Shown here: positions 51,232 through 59,812 of the stretch, in pieces
Layout: each line of letters begins with the position of its first letter
Position numbering within the stretch: position 1 is the stretch's first letter
NCBI GenBank assembly: GCA_039818665.1
Contig: JBCBTJ010000006.1
Location: 14,893 to 78,892 of the forward strand
Origin: JBCBTJ01 sp039818665
GTDB lineage: Bacteria; Pseudomonadota; Alphaproteobacteria; Caulobacterales; Hyphomonadaceae
Direction: 5' to 3'
DNA length: 64,000 bases
Translations under genes and position numbers: made by a program
Notes under the pieces: model-generated
What the model was told of the DNA's origin: nothing
Seen by the model: only the letters and a program-made list of their open reading frames with translations
Database searches by the model: none

Positions 51232-51993
51232 ATGGACCTCGGACTGAAAAACAAACGCGCGATCGTCACCGGCGGCACGCGCGGCATCGGCCGCGCCATT
51301 GTCGACCTCTTCGCGGCCGAAGGCGCCGACGTCGCCTTTTGCGCGCGCGACGGCGCGGCGGCGGAGGCTGCGGCGCAGGAGGTGGCGGCCGCCTCCGGCG
51401 TCAAAGCGATCGGCGCGGAGGTCGACATCGCCGACCATGACCGGCTCGCGGCCTGGATCGGCGAAGCGGTTGACGCGCTGGGCGGGCTCGACGCGCTCGT
51501 GGTCAACGCCAGCGCCTTGGCGCTCGGCGGAAACGTCGACGCGTTCCGGAAATGCTTCGAGGTGGATGTCCTCGGCCTGGTCGTAGCGGGCGAGGCGGCG
51601 CTGCCGGCGCTCAAAGCTTCAGGCGCCGGGTCGATCGTCGCCATCAGCTCTGTGTCCGCCGTCGAACGAAGCGACATGCAGGCCTATGGCGCCATGAAGG
51701 CCGCCCAGGTGCCGATCGCCAAAGGCTGGGCGGTGGAGCATGCCGGCGTGAATGTGCGCGCCAATGTGGTCTCGCCGGGCACGATCGAGTTCGAAGGCGG
51801 CGTCTGGGGAATGGCGAAAGAGCATGCGCCGAAAATGTATGAGGACGCGCTCGCCAGGAACCCGATGGGCCGCATGGGCGGGCCGGAGGAGATCGCGCGC
51901 GCCGCGGTCTTCCTCTCTTCGCCGGCGGCGAGCTTTGTGACGGGCACGAACATGATCGTCGACGGCGCGATCACTCGCCGCGTGCAGCTCTAA
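51232..51993 (+). CDS. Short-chain dehydrogenase/reductase (SDR)
   Basis: A 253-residue Rossmann-fold oxidoreductase. The cofactor loop is VTGGTRGIGRAIVDLF; the NNAG position reads VVNASALAL, a non-canonical form. The catalytic Ser is in ISSVSA, then Tyr and Lys in YGAMKAAQ (Tyr-x-x-x-Lys). SPGTIEFEGGVWG is the substrate/lid region and the C-terminus VTGTNMIVDGAITR is typical. Acts on an unknown alcohol/ketone. Divergent from the VOC gene across 82 bp. Confidence 0.85.
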   Translation: MDLGLKNKRAIVTGGTRGIGRAIVDLFAAEGADVAFCARDGAAAEAAAQEVAAASGVKAIGAEVDIADHDRLAAWIGEAVDALGGLDALVVNASALALGGNVDAFRKCFEVDVLGLVVAGEAALPALKASGAGSIVAISSVSAVERSDMQAYGAMKAAQVPIAKGWAVEHAGVNVRANVVSPGTIEFEGGVWGMAKEHAPKMYEDALARNPMGRMGGPEEIARAAVFLSSPAASFVTGTNMIVDGAITRRVQL

Positions 51994-52034
51994 GACTTTC
52001 CGCGCACGTCAAGTACCGATGCGGGCCAAGACCG

Positions 52035-52107
52035 GCACTCTAAGCCCAATATCCATGGGGCCGGTTTTTCCGCATCGATACTGTCGATGCGGCGCGGCTT
52101 AGAGTGC
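52035..52107. repeat. Nested inverted repeats between convergent genes
   Basis: An outer 12-bp perfect stem (GCACTCTAAGCC at 52035-52046 pairing with GGCTTAGAGTGC at 52096-52107) encloses an inner 9-bp perfect hairpin CCGCATCGA (52070-52078) with TCGATGCGG (52084-52092). A CGATGCGG at 52017-52024 could compete for CCGCATCG. The region separates the SDR gene from the convergent protease gene, so a two-way terminator is the simplest reading. Confidence 0.6.
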
Positions 52108-52171
52108 AAGTGCGCTGAAAAAGAGACACGAAATCAAAAGCTTGCGCCGCTCGGTGGGCGAATGAGAGAGT

Positions 52172-52984
52172 CTAAGTCAGATCTCGCACCCAAGCGCGCA
52201 CCTGGCGCTGCATCGGCCCATCGAATCGCCGCGCCATATTGGCGGTTTCGCCTCCCGCCACATGGACACCGGCGTATAAAACTTGTTCTTTTTCAGCGTG
52301 ATAGCGGAAGACCGGCCCGCCGGACTGGCCGGCCAGCGTGTCCATCTCATAGCTAAAGGTGGGCCCCTTCACAGAACCCGCTCTCACCGGTCCGTCCGCG
52401 CTTTTCAGGCGGACGCCCCCCAGCTCGTCGGGGTAGCCCGCCACGTTGAGGCGCGACCGCTTCAGGTCCCCGTCTCTAAAGGGCGTGTGGGCGAGCACGT
52501 CGATCGTCTGGCCGGCCCAGTCGTGCAGCGCCGTCGTGTCCACGCGCGCCACGCCGAAATCGAGCGTATAAGCCCGCGCGTCGCCGGCGCGCACCTTGGT
52601 GTAACCGGGGCAGACCTCGACCCGATTGACCCGCGCTTCAGCTTCCGCGCGGCCTTCTTTGACGCCCACCTCCGCTGTGATCGCGGTGGCGAAGGTCTTG
52701 AGATCTAACGCAAAAAGATTGTGCGCGGCCGTCAGGATCAGATTTGGGCGGATCAGCAAACCCGTGCCGATCGCCGACTGTCCGTCGGAATATTGCAGGC
52801 GAAGCAGGCAAAGCGGGCGCCAGGGAAACTTCTCGACATCGGCGATGGTGCGCCGCTCATCCTCGCCGATGATCGATTCCAGCGCGATCGGTTCGCTTTG
52901 CGGCGGCGGCGCGTTTGGATCCAAATCGGCGCCCTCGGCCGCGCCAGAGCTCCGGCCGAACAACCACGAAAATAAACCGCTCAC
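52172..52984 (-). CDS. Trypsin-like serine protease
   Basis: A 270-residue protein with a chymotrypsin-type domain. The triad is His88 (LILTAAHNLF), Asp142 (LDFGVARVDT) and Ser221 (AGQSGGPVFRY). The start is a hydrophobic SGLFSWLFG stretch that could be a short membrane contact; there is no clear signal peptide. Its GTG start overlaps the stop of the upstream lipoprotein gene by four bases (GTGA), so the pair is translationally coupled. The fold resembles V8/HtrA-like glutamyl or DUF-type proteases; the substrate is unknown. Confidence 0.82.
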   Translation of the reverse strand: MSGLFSWLFGRSSGAAEGADLDPNAPPPQSEPIALESIIGEDERRTIADVEKFPWRPLCLLRLQYSDGQSAIGTGLLIRPNLILTAAHNLFALDLKTFATAITAEVGVKEGRAEAEARVNRVEVCPGYTKVRAGDARAYTLDFGVARVDTTALHDWAGQTIDVLAHTPFRDGDLKRSRLNVAGYPDELGGVRLKSADGPVRAGSVKGPTFSYEMDTLAGQSGGPVFRYHAEKEQVLYAGVHVAGGETANMARRFDGPMQRQVRAWVRDLT

Positions 52985-54333
52985 TGCAGATCCGCTCCCG
53001 AGAAGGCGCTCGCCGGCCCGCCGTCGAGGCGGCCGATCGGCACTTTGAACAACCGGTCGGTCGCTTGGCGGACAAACCCGCTCGCCTCGCCGGTGTTGGA
53101 TTGAAACTCAGCCTGCCCATGGGGGTCGGATTCAAGCCGGCTGCTCTCGGCGCGGGGCCCGGCCCGGCGGCTGCTTTCGGCGACATCGCCGATCAAATCG
53201 GAGCCGTCGTCGAGGTTCGCCTCCTCCAATTCGCGCAAAGCCTCAAGCTCCTCAAGCTCGGCCAAACGCTCCTCGCGCTCTCGCAAAAACGCGTCGCGCC
53301 GATCCTCGGCCTCGTCGATCTGAGTTTCGCTGTCGAGCAATTGCTCGCGCTGGACATTGTAGTTGATCCGGAACTGAAAGACTTCGGATGCGGCCGCGAA
53401 CATGCCCTGAATGATCGACAGCGGCAGCAAGGTCGCCGCCGCCAGTTCATTGTCCTTGTCCACCTCGTAGATCGCCGGCATGCCATTGTAGAGCGTCACC
53501 CGCGAGCGCGCGTCGGCGAAGAAGCCCGCAGGCACGGTGATCGAGGCGACCGGCGCTTCATTCGGCATGAGAACCAGTTCGGCGGCGTCGGTCACGCCTT
53601 TGACGCGCACGCCCAGCGAGTAGGGCACAGGCGCGCGGTAACAGATGGAATTGTCGCAGCGCGCCGCGCTCGTTCGGGCTCGGTCGCGATCAGACGGCGC
53701 GGCGAAGAACATCGGGTCGAGCGAGATGGAGAAGAAATCGGGCGTCGATTCGAGCCGACCGCACATATCCGGATAGTCAATCTCTCCACCCACGCCGCAG
53801 CCAAGATGCTCCAGCGCGCGGATGCGAAGCTCGTTGTTGACGCTTTCAAAGCCGCAGGATGTCGCAAAGTCGCAGCCTTGCAGCGAGAACGGATCCACCA
53901 CTTTGGCGTAGATCACCGTCTCTCCCACGTCGCGCGTGCTTTCAGCGCTGAGCGCGCCAATGCCGCTGACCGCCCGGGCGATGTTGACGGCGATATCGCC
54001 GGCCCGGCCTTCAGAAACTGAGCTTGCATGCTCAAGAAGGCGCGTGGCGGGGTCTACGACCAGTCGATAATCCTGATCCGCGAACAGGCCGGCCGCGCCT
54101 TTAATCGTAAAGGTCGCTTCCGGATCGCCGATGAAGAAGGGCTCCGACACCGCTAAAAACAGCTCGCCGCCTTGTTCTAGCAATTCGACCCGGATCACGC
54201 CTTTCGGCGCGGCGTAGTGCAGCCCGCGCGCGCGATCACCCGAAGAGTAGTCGACGTAATCTGATTTCACCGAAATGCAGCCTGCAAGCGCCGCTCCGAA
54301 CGCCGCGGCCATGCCAATCTTTCTGATGGTCAT
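52981..54333 (-). CDS. Lipoprotein with coiled-coil region, coupled to a serine protease
   Basis: A 450-residue protein with lipoprotein signal MTIRKIGMAAAFGAALAGC (Cys19). The next 300 residues are a soluble domain containing several cysteines (LQGCDFATSCGFESVNNEL, MCGRLE). Then comes a strongly charged coiled coil around 320-375 (QLLDSETQIDEAEDRRDAFL, EERLAELEELEALREL). The last part is hydrophilic and Ser/Arg-rich. I recognise no family. It may anchor the protease encoded by the coupled downstream gene in the periplasm. The ATG follows GGAGGGACG. Confidence 0.7.
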   Translation of the reverse strand: MTIRKIGMAAAFGAALAGCISVKSDYVDYSSGDRARGLHYAAPKGVIRVELLEQGGELFLAVSEPFFIGDPEATFTIKGAAGLFADQDYRLVVDPATRLLEHASSVSEGRAGDIAVNIARAVSGIGALSAESTRDVGETVIYAKVVDPFSLQGCDFATSCGFESVNNELRIRALEHLGCGVGGEIDYPDMCGRLESTPDFFSISLDPMFFAAPSDRDRARTSAARCDNSICYRAPVPYSLGVRVKGVTDAAELVLMPNEAPVASITVPAGFFADARSRVTLYNGMPAIYEVDKDNELAAATLLPLSIIQGMFAAASEVFQFRINYNVQREQLLDSETQIDEAEDRRDAFLREREERLAELEELEALRELEEANLDDGSDLIGDVAESSRRAGPRAESSRLESDPHGQAEFQSNTGEASGFVRQATDRLFKVPIGRLDGGPASAFSGADLQ

Positions 54334-54405
54334 GATTGCGTCCCTCCGCGTCCCCGCTCAAATAAACCATCAACCACTCTGTAATCCAAGCGAAACGGAG
54401 CGCCG

Positions 54406-54672
54406 ATGAGCGACATCGAATGGACGAAGGCTTTGCGCCGCGCGGCTCTGGAGGGCGCGGTCCGGGTCGAGGTGTCGTGGATGTTCAAACCTGGCGAGGC
54501 GGCTTATCAATTGCGGTCGGTCGACGCCGGCGGCGAGACGATTGGCGACGATCGCGACTATGATATTCTAAAGGCGAAAATGACTCCCCTGGAGCGGCTG
54601 GCGGAGGCGTCTGGTTCCTCAAAAGGGCGCGCATCACTCGATCTTGTAGCTGGAACGCTCGAAATCCGGTAA
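54406..54672 (+). CDS. Small hypothetical protein
   Basis: An 88-residue protein with no signal and no known motif. IEWTKALRRAALEGAVRVEVSW suggests an N-terminal helix and strand; the rest (DRDYDILKAKMTPLERLAEASG) is charged. It is the first gene before panD on the same strand but 188 bp upstream, so co-transcription is uncertain. Confidence 0.55.
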   Translation: MSDIEWTKALRRAALEGAVRVEVSWMFKPGEAAYQLRSVDAGGETIGDDRDYDILKAKMTPLERLAEASGSSKGRASLDLVAGTLEIR

Positions 54673-54860
54673 ATTCCTGCTGCGGCGCTTTGTGTTGTTC
54701 CAATTACACATGACGGTGTTTGAGGCTTGCCGCGCCGGCGCAAAGATTGCATACGCGAAAGAAAGTGAGTGAGACGAACCTTCCCTTAGGGAATTTCGGT
54801 TCCTATATGGAAGTTCTGGGCGCAAGAATATGTCGTCCATTTTCAAATGGAGGGCTGATT

Positions 54861-55226
54861 ATGCTGCTCAATATGCTCAAGGCGAAACTTCATTCCGCCG
54901 TCGTGACCCAATGCGATCTGCATTATGAGGGCTCGGTCTCCATTGATCAGGACCTCCTGGACGCGGCTGGCATCCTGCCGCATGAGCGGGTCGACATCTG
55001 GAACGTCACCAACGGATCCCGCATCCAAACCTATGCGATCGAGGCGCCGCGCGGTTCGAAGACGATCGGGGTCAACGGTGCGGCGGCGCGCCATTTCGCC
55101 GTCGGCGACCAAGTGATCATCGCCGCCTTCGCATCGGTGGCGGCTGAAAAGGCGCGCCAGCACAAGCCGACCGTCGTCCTGCTCGACGAGACCAACACGC
55201 CGAAGCCGCCGAGCGCCGCTTACTAG
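54861..55226 (+). CDS. panD: Aspartate 1-decarboxylase
   Basis: A 121-residue pyruvoyl enzyme that makes beta-alanine for pantothenate and CoA. The self-cleavage site Gly-Ser is in CDLHYEGSVSID (Ser25 becomes the pyruvoyl group). GILPHERVDIWNVTNGSRI and NGAAARHFAVGDQVIIAAF match the family. The ATG at 54861 follows GGAGGG; a longer upstream frame is not supported. Overlaps the convergent SIMPL gene by four bases. Confidence 0.95.
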   Translation: MLLNMLKAKLHSAVVTQCDLHYEGSVSIDQDLLDAAGILPHERVDIWNVTNGSRIQTYAIEAPRGSKTIGVNGAAARHFAVGDQVIIAAFASVAAEKARQHKPTVVLLDETNTPKPPSAAY

Positions 55227-55960
55227 TCCAACTCAAACACGACAGTGACGCTCGCGGTGTAGCCGACCTCGCCTGCTGCGATCGGCGTCGCAGCTGATTC
55301 GGCCGCGAAGCCGCCGCGCGCCATGGCCAGCGGCTGCGGCCCGCGCGCATACCCGCTCTCATTGATCGTCACGATGCGGCCCACTTCAAGGCCCGCCGCG
55401 TCTGCATAGAGCTCCGCGCGGCTAAGGGCGTCCTGCATGGCGAGCCGGCGCGCCTCGTTGCGGACGGCCGTGTCGTCGTCCAGCGCGAATGTCAGGCCGG
55501 AGAACGTGTTGCCGCCGGCCGACACCATGGCGTCCATCGTCCGCCCGAGATTGTCGAGGTCGCGGACCTTCACAGTGAGCTGATTGCGCGCCTTGTAGCC
55601 CAGCAGCTCCGGCGGCCGGCCATCGCGATTGTAGTTGTAGCGTGGTTCAAGCGCGAAATTGGAGGTCTGCATGTCCTTCGGGTCGACGCCGGCTTGCGCG
55701 AGGGCGTCGAAAACGCCCGTCATCCGCTCGGCGTTTTCAGAGATCGCCGCGGCGGCGGTCTCGCCCTCGGTCTCAACGCCGGCGTTGAGGAAAGCGATGT
55801 CAGGCTCGCGATCGACCACGGCTTCGGCGGTTATGGTGAGCGTCGTTTCCGGCTGAATCGCATTGGGATGAACACCCTCCGCCCGCGCTTGCGCACAGCT
55901 TGCTAAAGCGAAGCTGAGCATGAGCGCGGGCGCGGCCAGGCGCTTTGAGAGATTGGGCAT
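55223..55960 (-). CDS. SIMPL (DUF541) domain secreted protein
   Basis: A 245-residue exported protein with a signal peptide (LMLSFALASCAQARAE). The mature domain has TLTITAEAVVDREPDIAFLNAGVE at the start, then MQTSNFALEPRYNY and the conserved GYKARNQLTVKVRDLDNLG and ARRLAMQDALSRAELYADAAGLEVGRI segments, read in parts. These are the SIMPL motifs. The family is known to form ring-like envelope proteins, but its activity is unknown. ATG follows AGGAGG. Confidence 0.85.
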   Translation of the reverse strand: MPNLSKRLAAPALMLSFALASCAQARAEGVHPNAIQPETTLTITAEAVVDREPDIAFLNAGVETEGETAAAAISENAERMTGVFDALAQAGVDPKDMQTSNFALEPRYNYNRDGRPPELLGYKARNQLTVKVRDLDNLGRTMDAMVSAGGNTFSGLTFALDDDTAVRNEARRLAMQDALSRAELYADAAGLEVGRIVTINESGYARGPQPLAMARGGFAAESAATPIAAGEVGYTASVTVVFELD

Positions 55961-56037
55961 GGCGTAGCCTCCTGTTTGCAATGAAGGAAAGACCCCCATT
56001 GCGGCAGGATCAAGCCCAGGGCAGATTGCGCCGCTTC

Positions 56038-56114
56038 GGGCCTGTAGCTCAGTTGGTTAGAGCGGACCGCTCATAACGGTTTGGTCGCGGGTTCAAGTCC
56101 TGCCGGGCCCACCA
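56038..56114 (+). tRNA. tRNA with CAT anticodon, probably tRNA-Ile2 (lysidine type)
   Basis: A complete 77-base cloverleaf including encoded CCA. The acceptor stem has seven pairs (GGGCCTG with CGGGCCC, one T-G). D stem GCTC/GAGC, anticodon stem GACCG/CGGTT with loop CTCATAA (anticodon CAT), variable loop of five, T arm with TTCAAGT. The GGGCCTG acceptor is shared with alphaproteobacterial tRNA-Ile(GAT), which supports Ile2 with lysidine at C34; elongator Met is the alternative. Confidence 0.9.
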
Positions 56115-56312
56115 TTTCTGTTTGCGCGATGCCGCCCGCCAACCCATCGCGCGGGTTTCGGTTCGAGGTTTCACCTCTCACCTCCACCATTCGCAGCCGC
56201 TTCGCTTTGGCGAATGATTTCATCCAGTGGATCAAATCCAGGCGAAGAATGCGCCGGCAGGCGCTGGGCGACCGTTCCCGATCGACAATTGGGTCTGATC
56301 CCCGGCAAGGGC

Positions 56313-57098
56313 TCAACCCCCGCCCTTCGGCTCAATCGCAAACGGATGCAGTTCCGAAGCCGTCTCGTTCGGGTCTTGCGCTTGTAGGCGCCGCGGCCCG
56401 CGCTGGCCTTGCGCCTTCAGGATCATGATCTTCTGCCAGATTTTCCGAGTGAGGCCGGAGGTGAGGTCTTCGATCTCGTTGACCGCTTGAATGACCACCG
56501 GGTCTCGTGTGCCGCGCATGTAAAGCGCGGCGAGTTTGCCCGTCAGCGAAAGCATCTCCGCGCAATAGTCGAAATACCGAGTGAGCTCGAACTCGGTCAT
56601 GTCGTGCGCGTAGGATGATTTGGTCGAGCGGGAATTGTCCAGGATCGCCGTCGGATCCTTTGTCAATTGGTGCATGTCGATGACGTGGGCGATCGAGCGC
56701 AGCTCGTGGAGATCGTCCAAGATGCGTCCGCGCTTCAGGCGCGCTTCCTGGTTGAGGATCAGCCACACGCCGCCAGCGACCAGGATCGACAGATTGACCA
56801 CCGCCTCGACGCCCTGAAAGGCGTGAAACGTCTCCATATCCATGGACGTCGCGCGGTAGCGCCAAATCAACCAGCCAAGTCCGCCCGCGAGCGCCGCCAG
56901 TAAAAGACCGATGCTGAAGCGCAGCAGATAATTCGGCCGCTCCGCCCAGGCGCAACGTTCGGCATCCTCCCGTGCGATCGCCAGCAGTTCGTCACAGACC
57001 TTGACCAGCCCGCGCTCAGGAAAGCGCTCGCGAACGCGGTTCGACAACCGCTCCAAGGTCTTGATGATCCTGTCCGGGTCGAGACGGCGATAGGGCAT
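56313..57098 (-). CDS. Two-TM membrane protein of unknown function
   Basis: A 261-residue protein. Two hydrophobic segments (FSIGLLLAALAGGLGWLIW and AVVNLSILVAGGVWLILN) are followed by a long cytoplasmic region with RSIAHVIDMHQLTKDPTAIL, FELTRYFDYCAEMLSLTGKLAALYM and SGLTRKIWQKIMIL. This combination is recurrent in bacterial hypothetical proteins I have seen without assigned function. Three bases before the protease gene on the same strand. Confidence 0.7.
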   Translation of the reverse strand: MPYRRLDPDRIIKTLERLSNRVRERFPERGLVKVCDELLAIAREDAERCAWAERPNYLLRFSIGLLLAALAGGLGWLIWRYRATSMDMETFHAFQGVEAVVNLSILVAGGVWLILNQEARLKRGRILDDLHELRSIAHVIDMHQLTKDPTAILDNSRSTKSSYAHDMTEFELTRYFDYCAEMLSLTGKLAALYMRGTRDPVVIQAVNEIEDLTSGLTRKIWQKIMILKAQGQRGPRRLQAQDPNETASELHPFAIEPKGGG

Positions 57099-57101
57099 GG
57101 C

Positions 57102-58172
57102 TTAGCGTTGGCATCCCGCCTGGCCGGCGGTGCAGGCGCTTATCACGCCGTCGATCCAATCGCGGAAGCCTTGCAAGTTGGTGTAGCGACCATTGTAGAG
57201 GCCCTCGCAGAACGCGCCCTCGTCATTGGCTTCCACCACCGATAGCACCCCGACCAATACGCGAGCGCCGTCCTCCTCGTCGACATAGAGCGGGCCGCCG
57301 CTGTCGCCAATGCAAGGCCCGGCGCCGGCCCGGCTTGCGATTGAAATGGCCGACGGGCCGACGCTCGCTAGAATCAACTCCGCGGTCAGCAGCTCATTTG
57401 AAAGCCGGCCGCTAAACGCCGTCAAACCCCATCCGGCCATGCGCGCTGTCGTGTAATTCGCCGGCGTCAAGGGGCGTACGGTTTCGCTGTAGGATGCGAT
57501 CGGCACAAGCGCGCCCAACTCATCGGCGACATCCTGGCTCAGACGGATCAGGGCCAGATCATTCGCATACGACCCGCGGGAGCCGCCATAGCCGGCATGG
57601 CAGAACGCCGCCTCGCCTTCGATCCGAACGGCGGTCGGCGCGCTCAACGTCTCGGCGCCGGCGACAAGCTCGATTCGATCATATTCGCCGTCCAAACAGT
57701 GGGCGGCCGTCACCAGCCAACGCTCGGCGATCCGCGTCGCGCCGCAATGGCCGGAGGCGATCCCGCCGGTGTCGAGGTCTTCCTTTGGCTCCAATTTGAC
57801 GATGCCTGGAAAATCGCCGCGATTGGCGGCGTCGGCGTTGACCGCTTCCAGCCGGAACCCGCCGGCGGGTTCCGGTTCGGCGCCGGTGAGCGCGGCGATG
57901 GTGGCCGCGTCTTCCAAGACCGGGCCGCAGAGCGCGGCGTTGATCTCGGCCAATGAGCCGATGGCGCGCGCCGCTGGCGCGTCCGGCGTTTCGGCAATCG
58001 GTTCTGGCGCGGGCTGCGGGGCGGTTTCTATGACCGCGCTTTCCTTGTCCGGCGCGCTCGTATCTTGAGAGACCGCGTCCGCGGGGCGTTCTTCCGCGCC
58101 CGGAATACGAATCGCGTCGCAGGCGGCGACGCCGAAGCAAGCCCCCGCCAGCCAAAGTCTCCAGCTTCGCAT
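57102..58172 (-). CDS. Secreted trypsin-like serine protease, lipoprotein
   Basis: A 356-residue protein with lipobox GVAAC (Cys18) and a Pro/Glu/Ala-rich linker to about residue 70. The protease domain has the full triad His158 (LVTAAHCLDG), Asp205 (YANDLALIRL) and Ser291 (CIGDSGGPLYVDEE), with paired cysteines as in secreted S1 family members. The domain N-terminus lacks the I-V-G-G activation motif, so it may not need cleavage for activity. Ends 3 bp before the 2-TM gene. Divergence and targets unknown. Confidence 0.85.
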   Translation of the reverse strand: MRSWRLWLAGACFGVAACDAIRIPGAEERPADAVSQDTSAPDKESAVIETAPQPAPEPIAETPDAPAARAIGSLAEINAALCGPVLEDAATIAALTGAEPEPAGGFRLEAVNADAANRGDFPGIVKLEPKEDLDTGGIASGHCGATRIAERWLVTAAHCLDGEYDRIELVAGAETLSAPTAVRIEGEAAFCHAGYGGSRGSYANDLALIRLSQDVADELGALVPIASYSETVRPLTPANYTTARMAGWGLTAFSGRLSNELLTAELILASVGPSAISIASRAGAGPCIGDSGGPLYVDEEDGARVLVGVLSVVEANDEGAFCEGLYNGRYTNLQGFRDWIDGVISACTAGQAGCQR

Positions 58173-58248
58173 GGCCGCGTCTCCTCTGCCGTCGAGCCTT
58201 AGGGTTAACGCGCGGCGCCGGGCCGGGGTCAATCCCTTATGAGCGGCG

Positions 58249-58650
58249 CTATTGGAGCTGTTCGAAACCGGTCACCTCGAGCTCGTTTTCGAGGTTCTCA
58301 TAGACCGTGACCGAGTAGATGTTTCGGGCCGTCTCAGCCCCCGTCATCTCAATGCGGAAGCGGTGGTTGAGGCCGGCGACAACCTGGATTTCGGCCGTGA
58401 CAGTGTCGACAAGCGCGCGGGTCGGGCGTCGGTCGTAGACTGTTTGTATTGCAAGCTCCCGCGCGGCCGCGTGGATCTCGTCTTCCGCGTTGGAGGGCGC
58501 CCAGCCGCCGGCAACCAGATCGTCGTCTTCCTCGATAATGTCTGGCTCAAAAGGCGGCTCGGCGACGGGCGTCTCCGGCGTCGTTTCGGATGGAGCGCCG
58601 CAAGCGCCAAGCAGGGCGAGGGCCGCGATCGCCCAGATTGCTGTTTTCAT
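58249..58650 (-). CDS. Cystatin-like lipoprotein
   Basis: A 133-residue protein with lipobox LGAC (Cys17). After an acidic Pro-rich linker the mature domain shows GGWAPSN (Gly48-Gly49-Trp50), matching the N-terminal Gly of cystatins. It then has the central loop EIQVVAGLNHRFRIEM with QVVAG at 89-93, and later strands YSVTVYENLENELEV. Cystatins are cysteine-protease inhibitors, rare in bacteria. It is 77 bp upstream of a secreted protease gene on the same strand, but that protease is a serine one. The ATG at 58650 follows AGGGGACG. Confidence 0.75.
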   Translation of the reverse strand: MKTAIWAIAALALLGACGAPSETTPETPVAEPPFEPDIIEEDDDLVAGGWAPSNAEDEIHAAARELAIQTVYDRRPTRALVDTVTAEIQVVAGLNHRFRIEMTGAETARNIYSVTVYENLENELEVTGFEQLQ

Positions 58651-58712
58651 AACGCGTCCCCTTTCTTCAGCGCGAGTTTGCGCCGCAGAGCGCATCAGGC
58701 CAAGCGTCTTCC

Positions 58713-59738
58713 TCAGCCTTCTTCTTCGTACCCGATCAATCGGAGCGGACGCGACTTCCGTCCTTCAAGCTCCGCCCAGCGGGTCAGCGCGTCGTCGCGC
58801 CCATGGGTCACCCAAAGCTCTTCGGGGTTCACCTCGCGCACCGTCTCTGTGAGTTCGTCCCAGTCGGCGTGGTCGGAGAGAATGAGCGGCAGTTCGACGC
58901 CGCGCTGTTTGGCGCGCTGGCGCACGCTCATCCAGCCGGAAGCGAAGCACGGAACGGGGTCCGGGAAACGGCGTGACCATTTTTCCCCGAAGGTGGAGGG
59001 CGGTGCGAGCACGATCTCACCGGCGAATTTCGCGCTTTCGCCGCGTTGGCCTGTTTCGAGCGTCGCCGGCTCGAGCGGGCCGAGTGAGACGCCTTGGTCT
59101 TCGTATAGCGCGCAGAGTTTTTCCAGAGCGCCGTGGATGTAGAGCGGGCGTTCATAACCCGCCTCGCGCAGGAGCTTGATCACCCGCTGGGCTTTGCCGA
59201 GCGAGTAGACGCCGACCAAATGCGTCCGGTCGGGCAGGGCGGCGACGCTGGCGAGCAGCTTGGCGATCTCGCCCGCATCGTCGGGGTGGCGGAAGACGGG
59301 CAGGGCGAAGGTCGCCTCGGAAATGAAGATATGCGTGTTCGGCACAGGCTCGAACCGGGCGCAGGTCGGGTCGCGTCGCCGCTTGTAGTCTCCGGTGCAG
59401 ACCATGCGGAGCCCACGCCACTCCACGACCACTTGGGCCGAACCCAGCACATGCCCGGCCGGCGACAGCCAGACTGTTACGCCGTTGATGTCCACCGTTT
59501 CGCCGTATTCGAGCGCCTGTCGCGAGGACGAAAAATTCTCCCCATAGCGCGACGCCATGATGGCGAGCGTCTCCGGCGTCGCGAGCACCGCTCCGTGCCC
59601 GGCGCGCGCATGATCGGCGTGCCCGTGGGTAATCACCGCCCGGTCCACCGCGCCGCGCACCGGGTCGATGTAGAAGTCGCCCGGCGGGCAGTAGAGCCCC
59701 TTGGGCGTTGTATGCAGCAACAGGTCTGGGCGGATCAT
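58713..59738 (-). CDS. Ligase-associated DNA exonuclease, metallo-beta-lactamase fold
   Basis: A 341-residue MBL nuclease of the TIGR04122 type. Metal motif HGHADHARAGHG at about 38-49, GHVLGSAQVVVEWRG, CTGDYKRRRDPT, and LSDHADWDELTE with THGRDD near the end. In other bacteria it pairs with an ATP-dependent DNA ligase and a DEXH helicase in damage response; the helicase is 1.6 kb away on the opposite strand, with a hydrolase gene between them. ATG at 59738 used. Confidence 0.88.
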   Translation of the reverse strand: MIRPDLLLHTTPKGLYCPPGDFYIDPVRGAVDRAVITHGHADHARAGHGAVLATPETLAIMASRYGENFSSSRQALEYGETVDINGVTVWLSPAGHVLGSAQVVVEWRGLRMVCTGDYKRRRDPTCARFEPVPNTHIFISEATFALPVFRHPDDAGEIAKLLASVAALPDRTHLVGVYSLGKAQRVIKLLREAGYERPLYIHGALEKLCALYEDQGVSLGPLEPATLETGQRGESAKFAGEIVLAPPSTFGEKWSRRFPDPVPCFASGWMSVRQRAKQRGVELPLILSDHADWDELTETVREVNPEELWVTHGRDDALTRWAELEGRKSRPLRLIGYEEEG

Positions 59739-59812
59739 CTCCGCGGATATACACCTTGGGCGAAGCAACGCACATTCGCCGGGCTGGGGAGCCGTGGACC
59801 GGGAGGCCGCTT

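Noticed and set aside
56038..56114. Elongator tRNA-Met for the CAT anticodon
   Set aside because: Not excluded, but the GGGCCTG acceptor stem is shared with tRNA-Ile(GAT), which makes Ile2 more likely.
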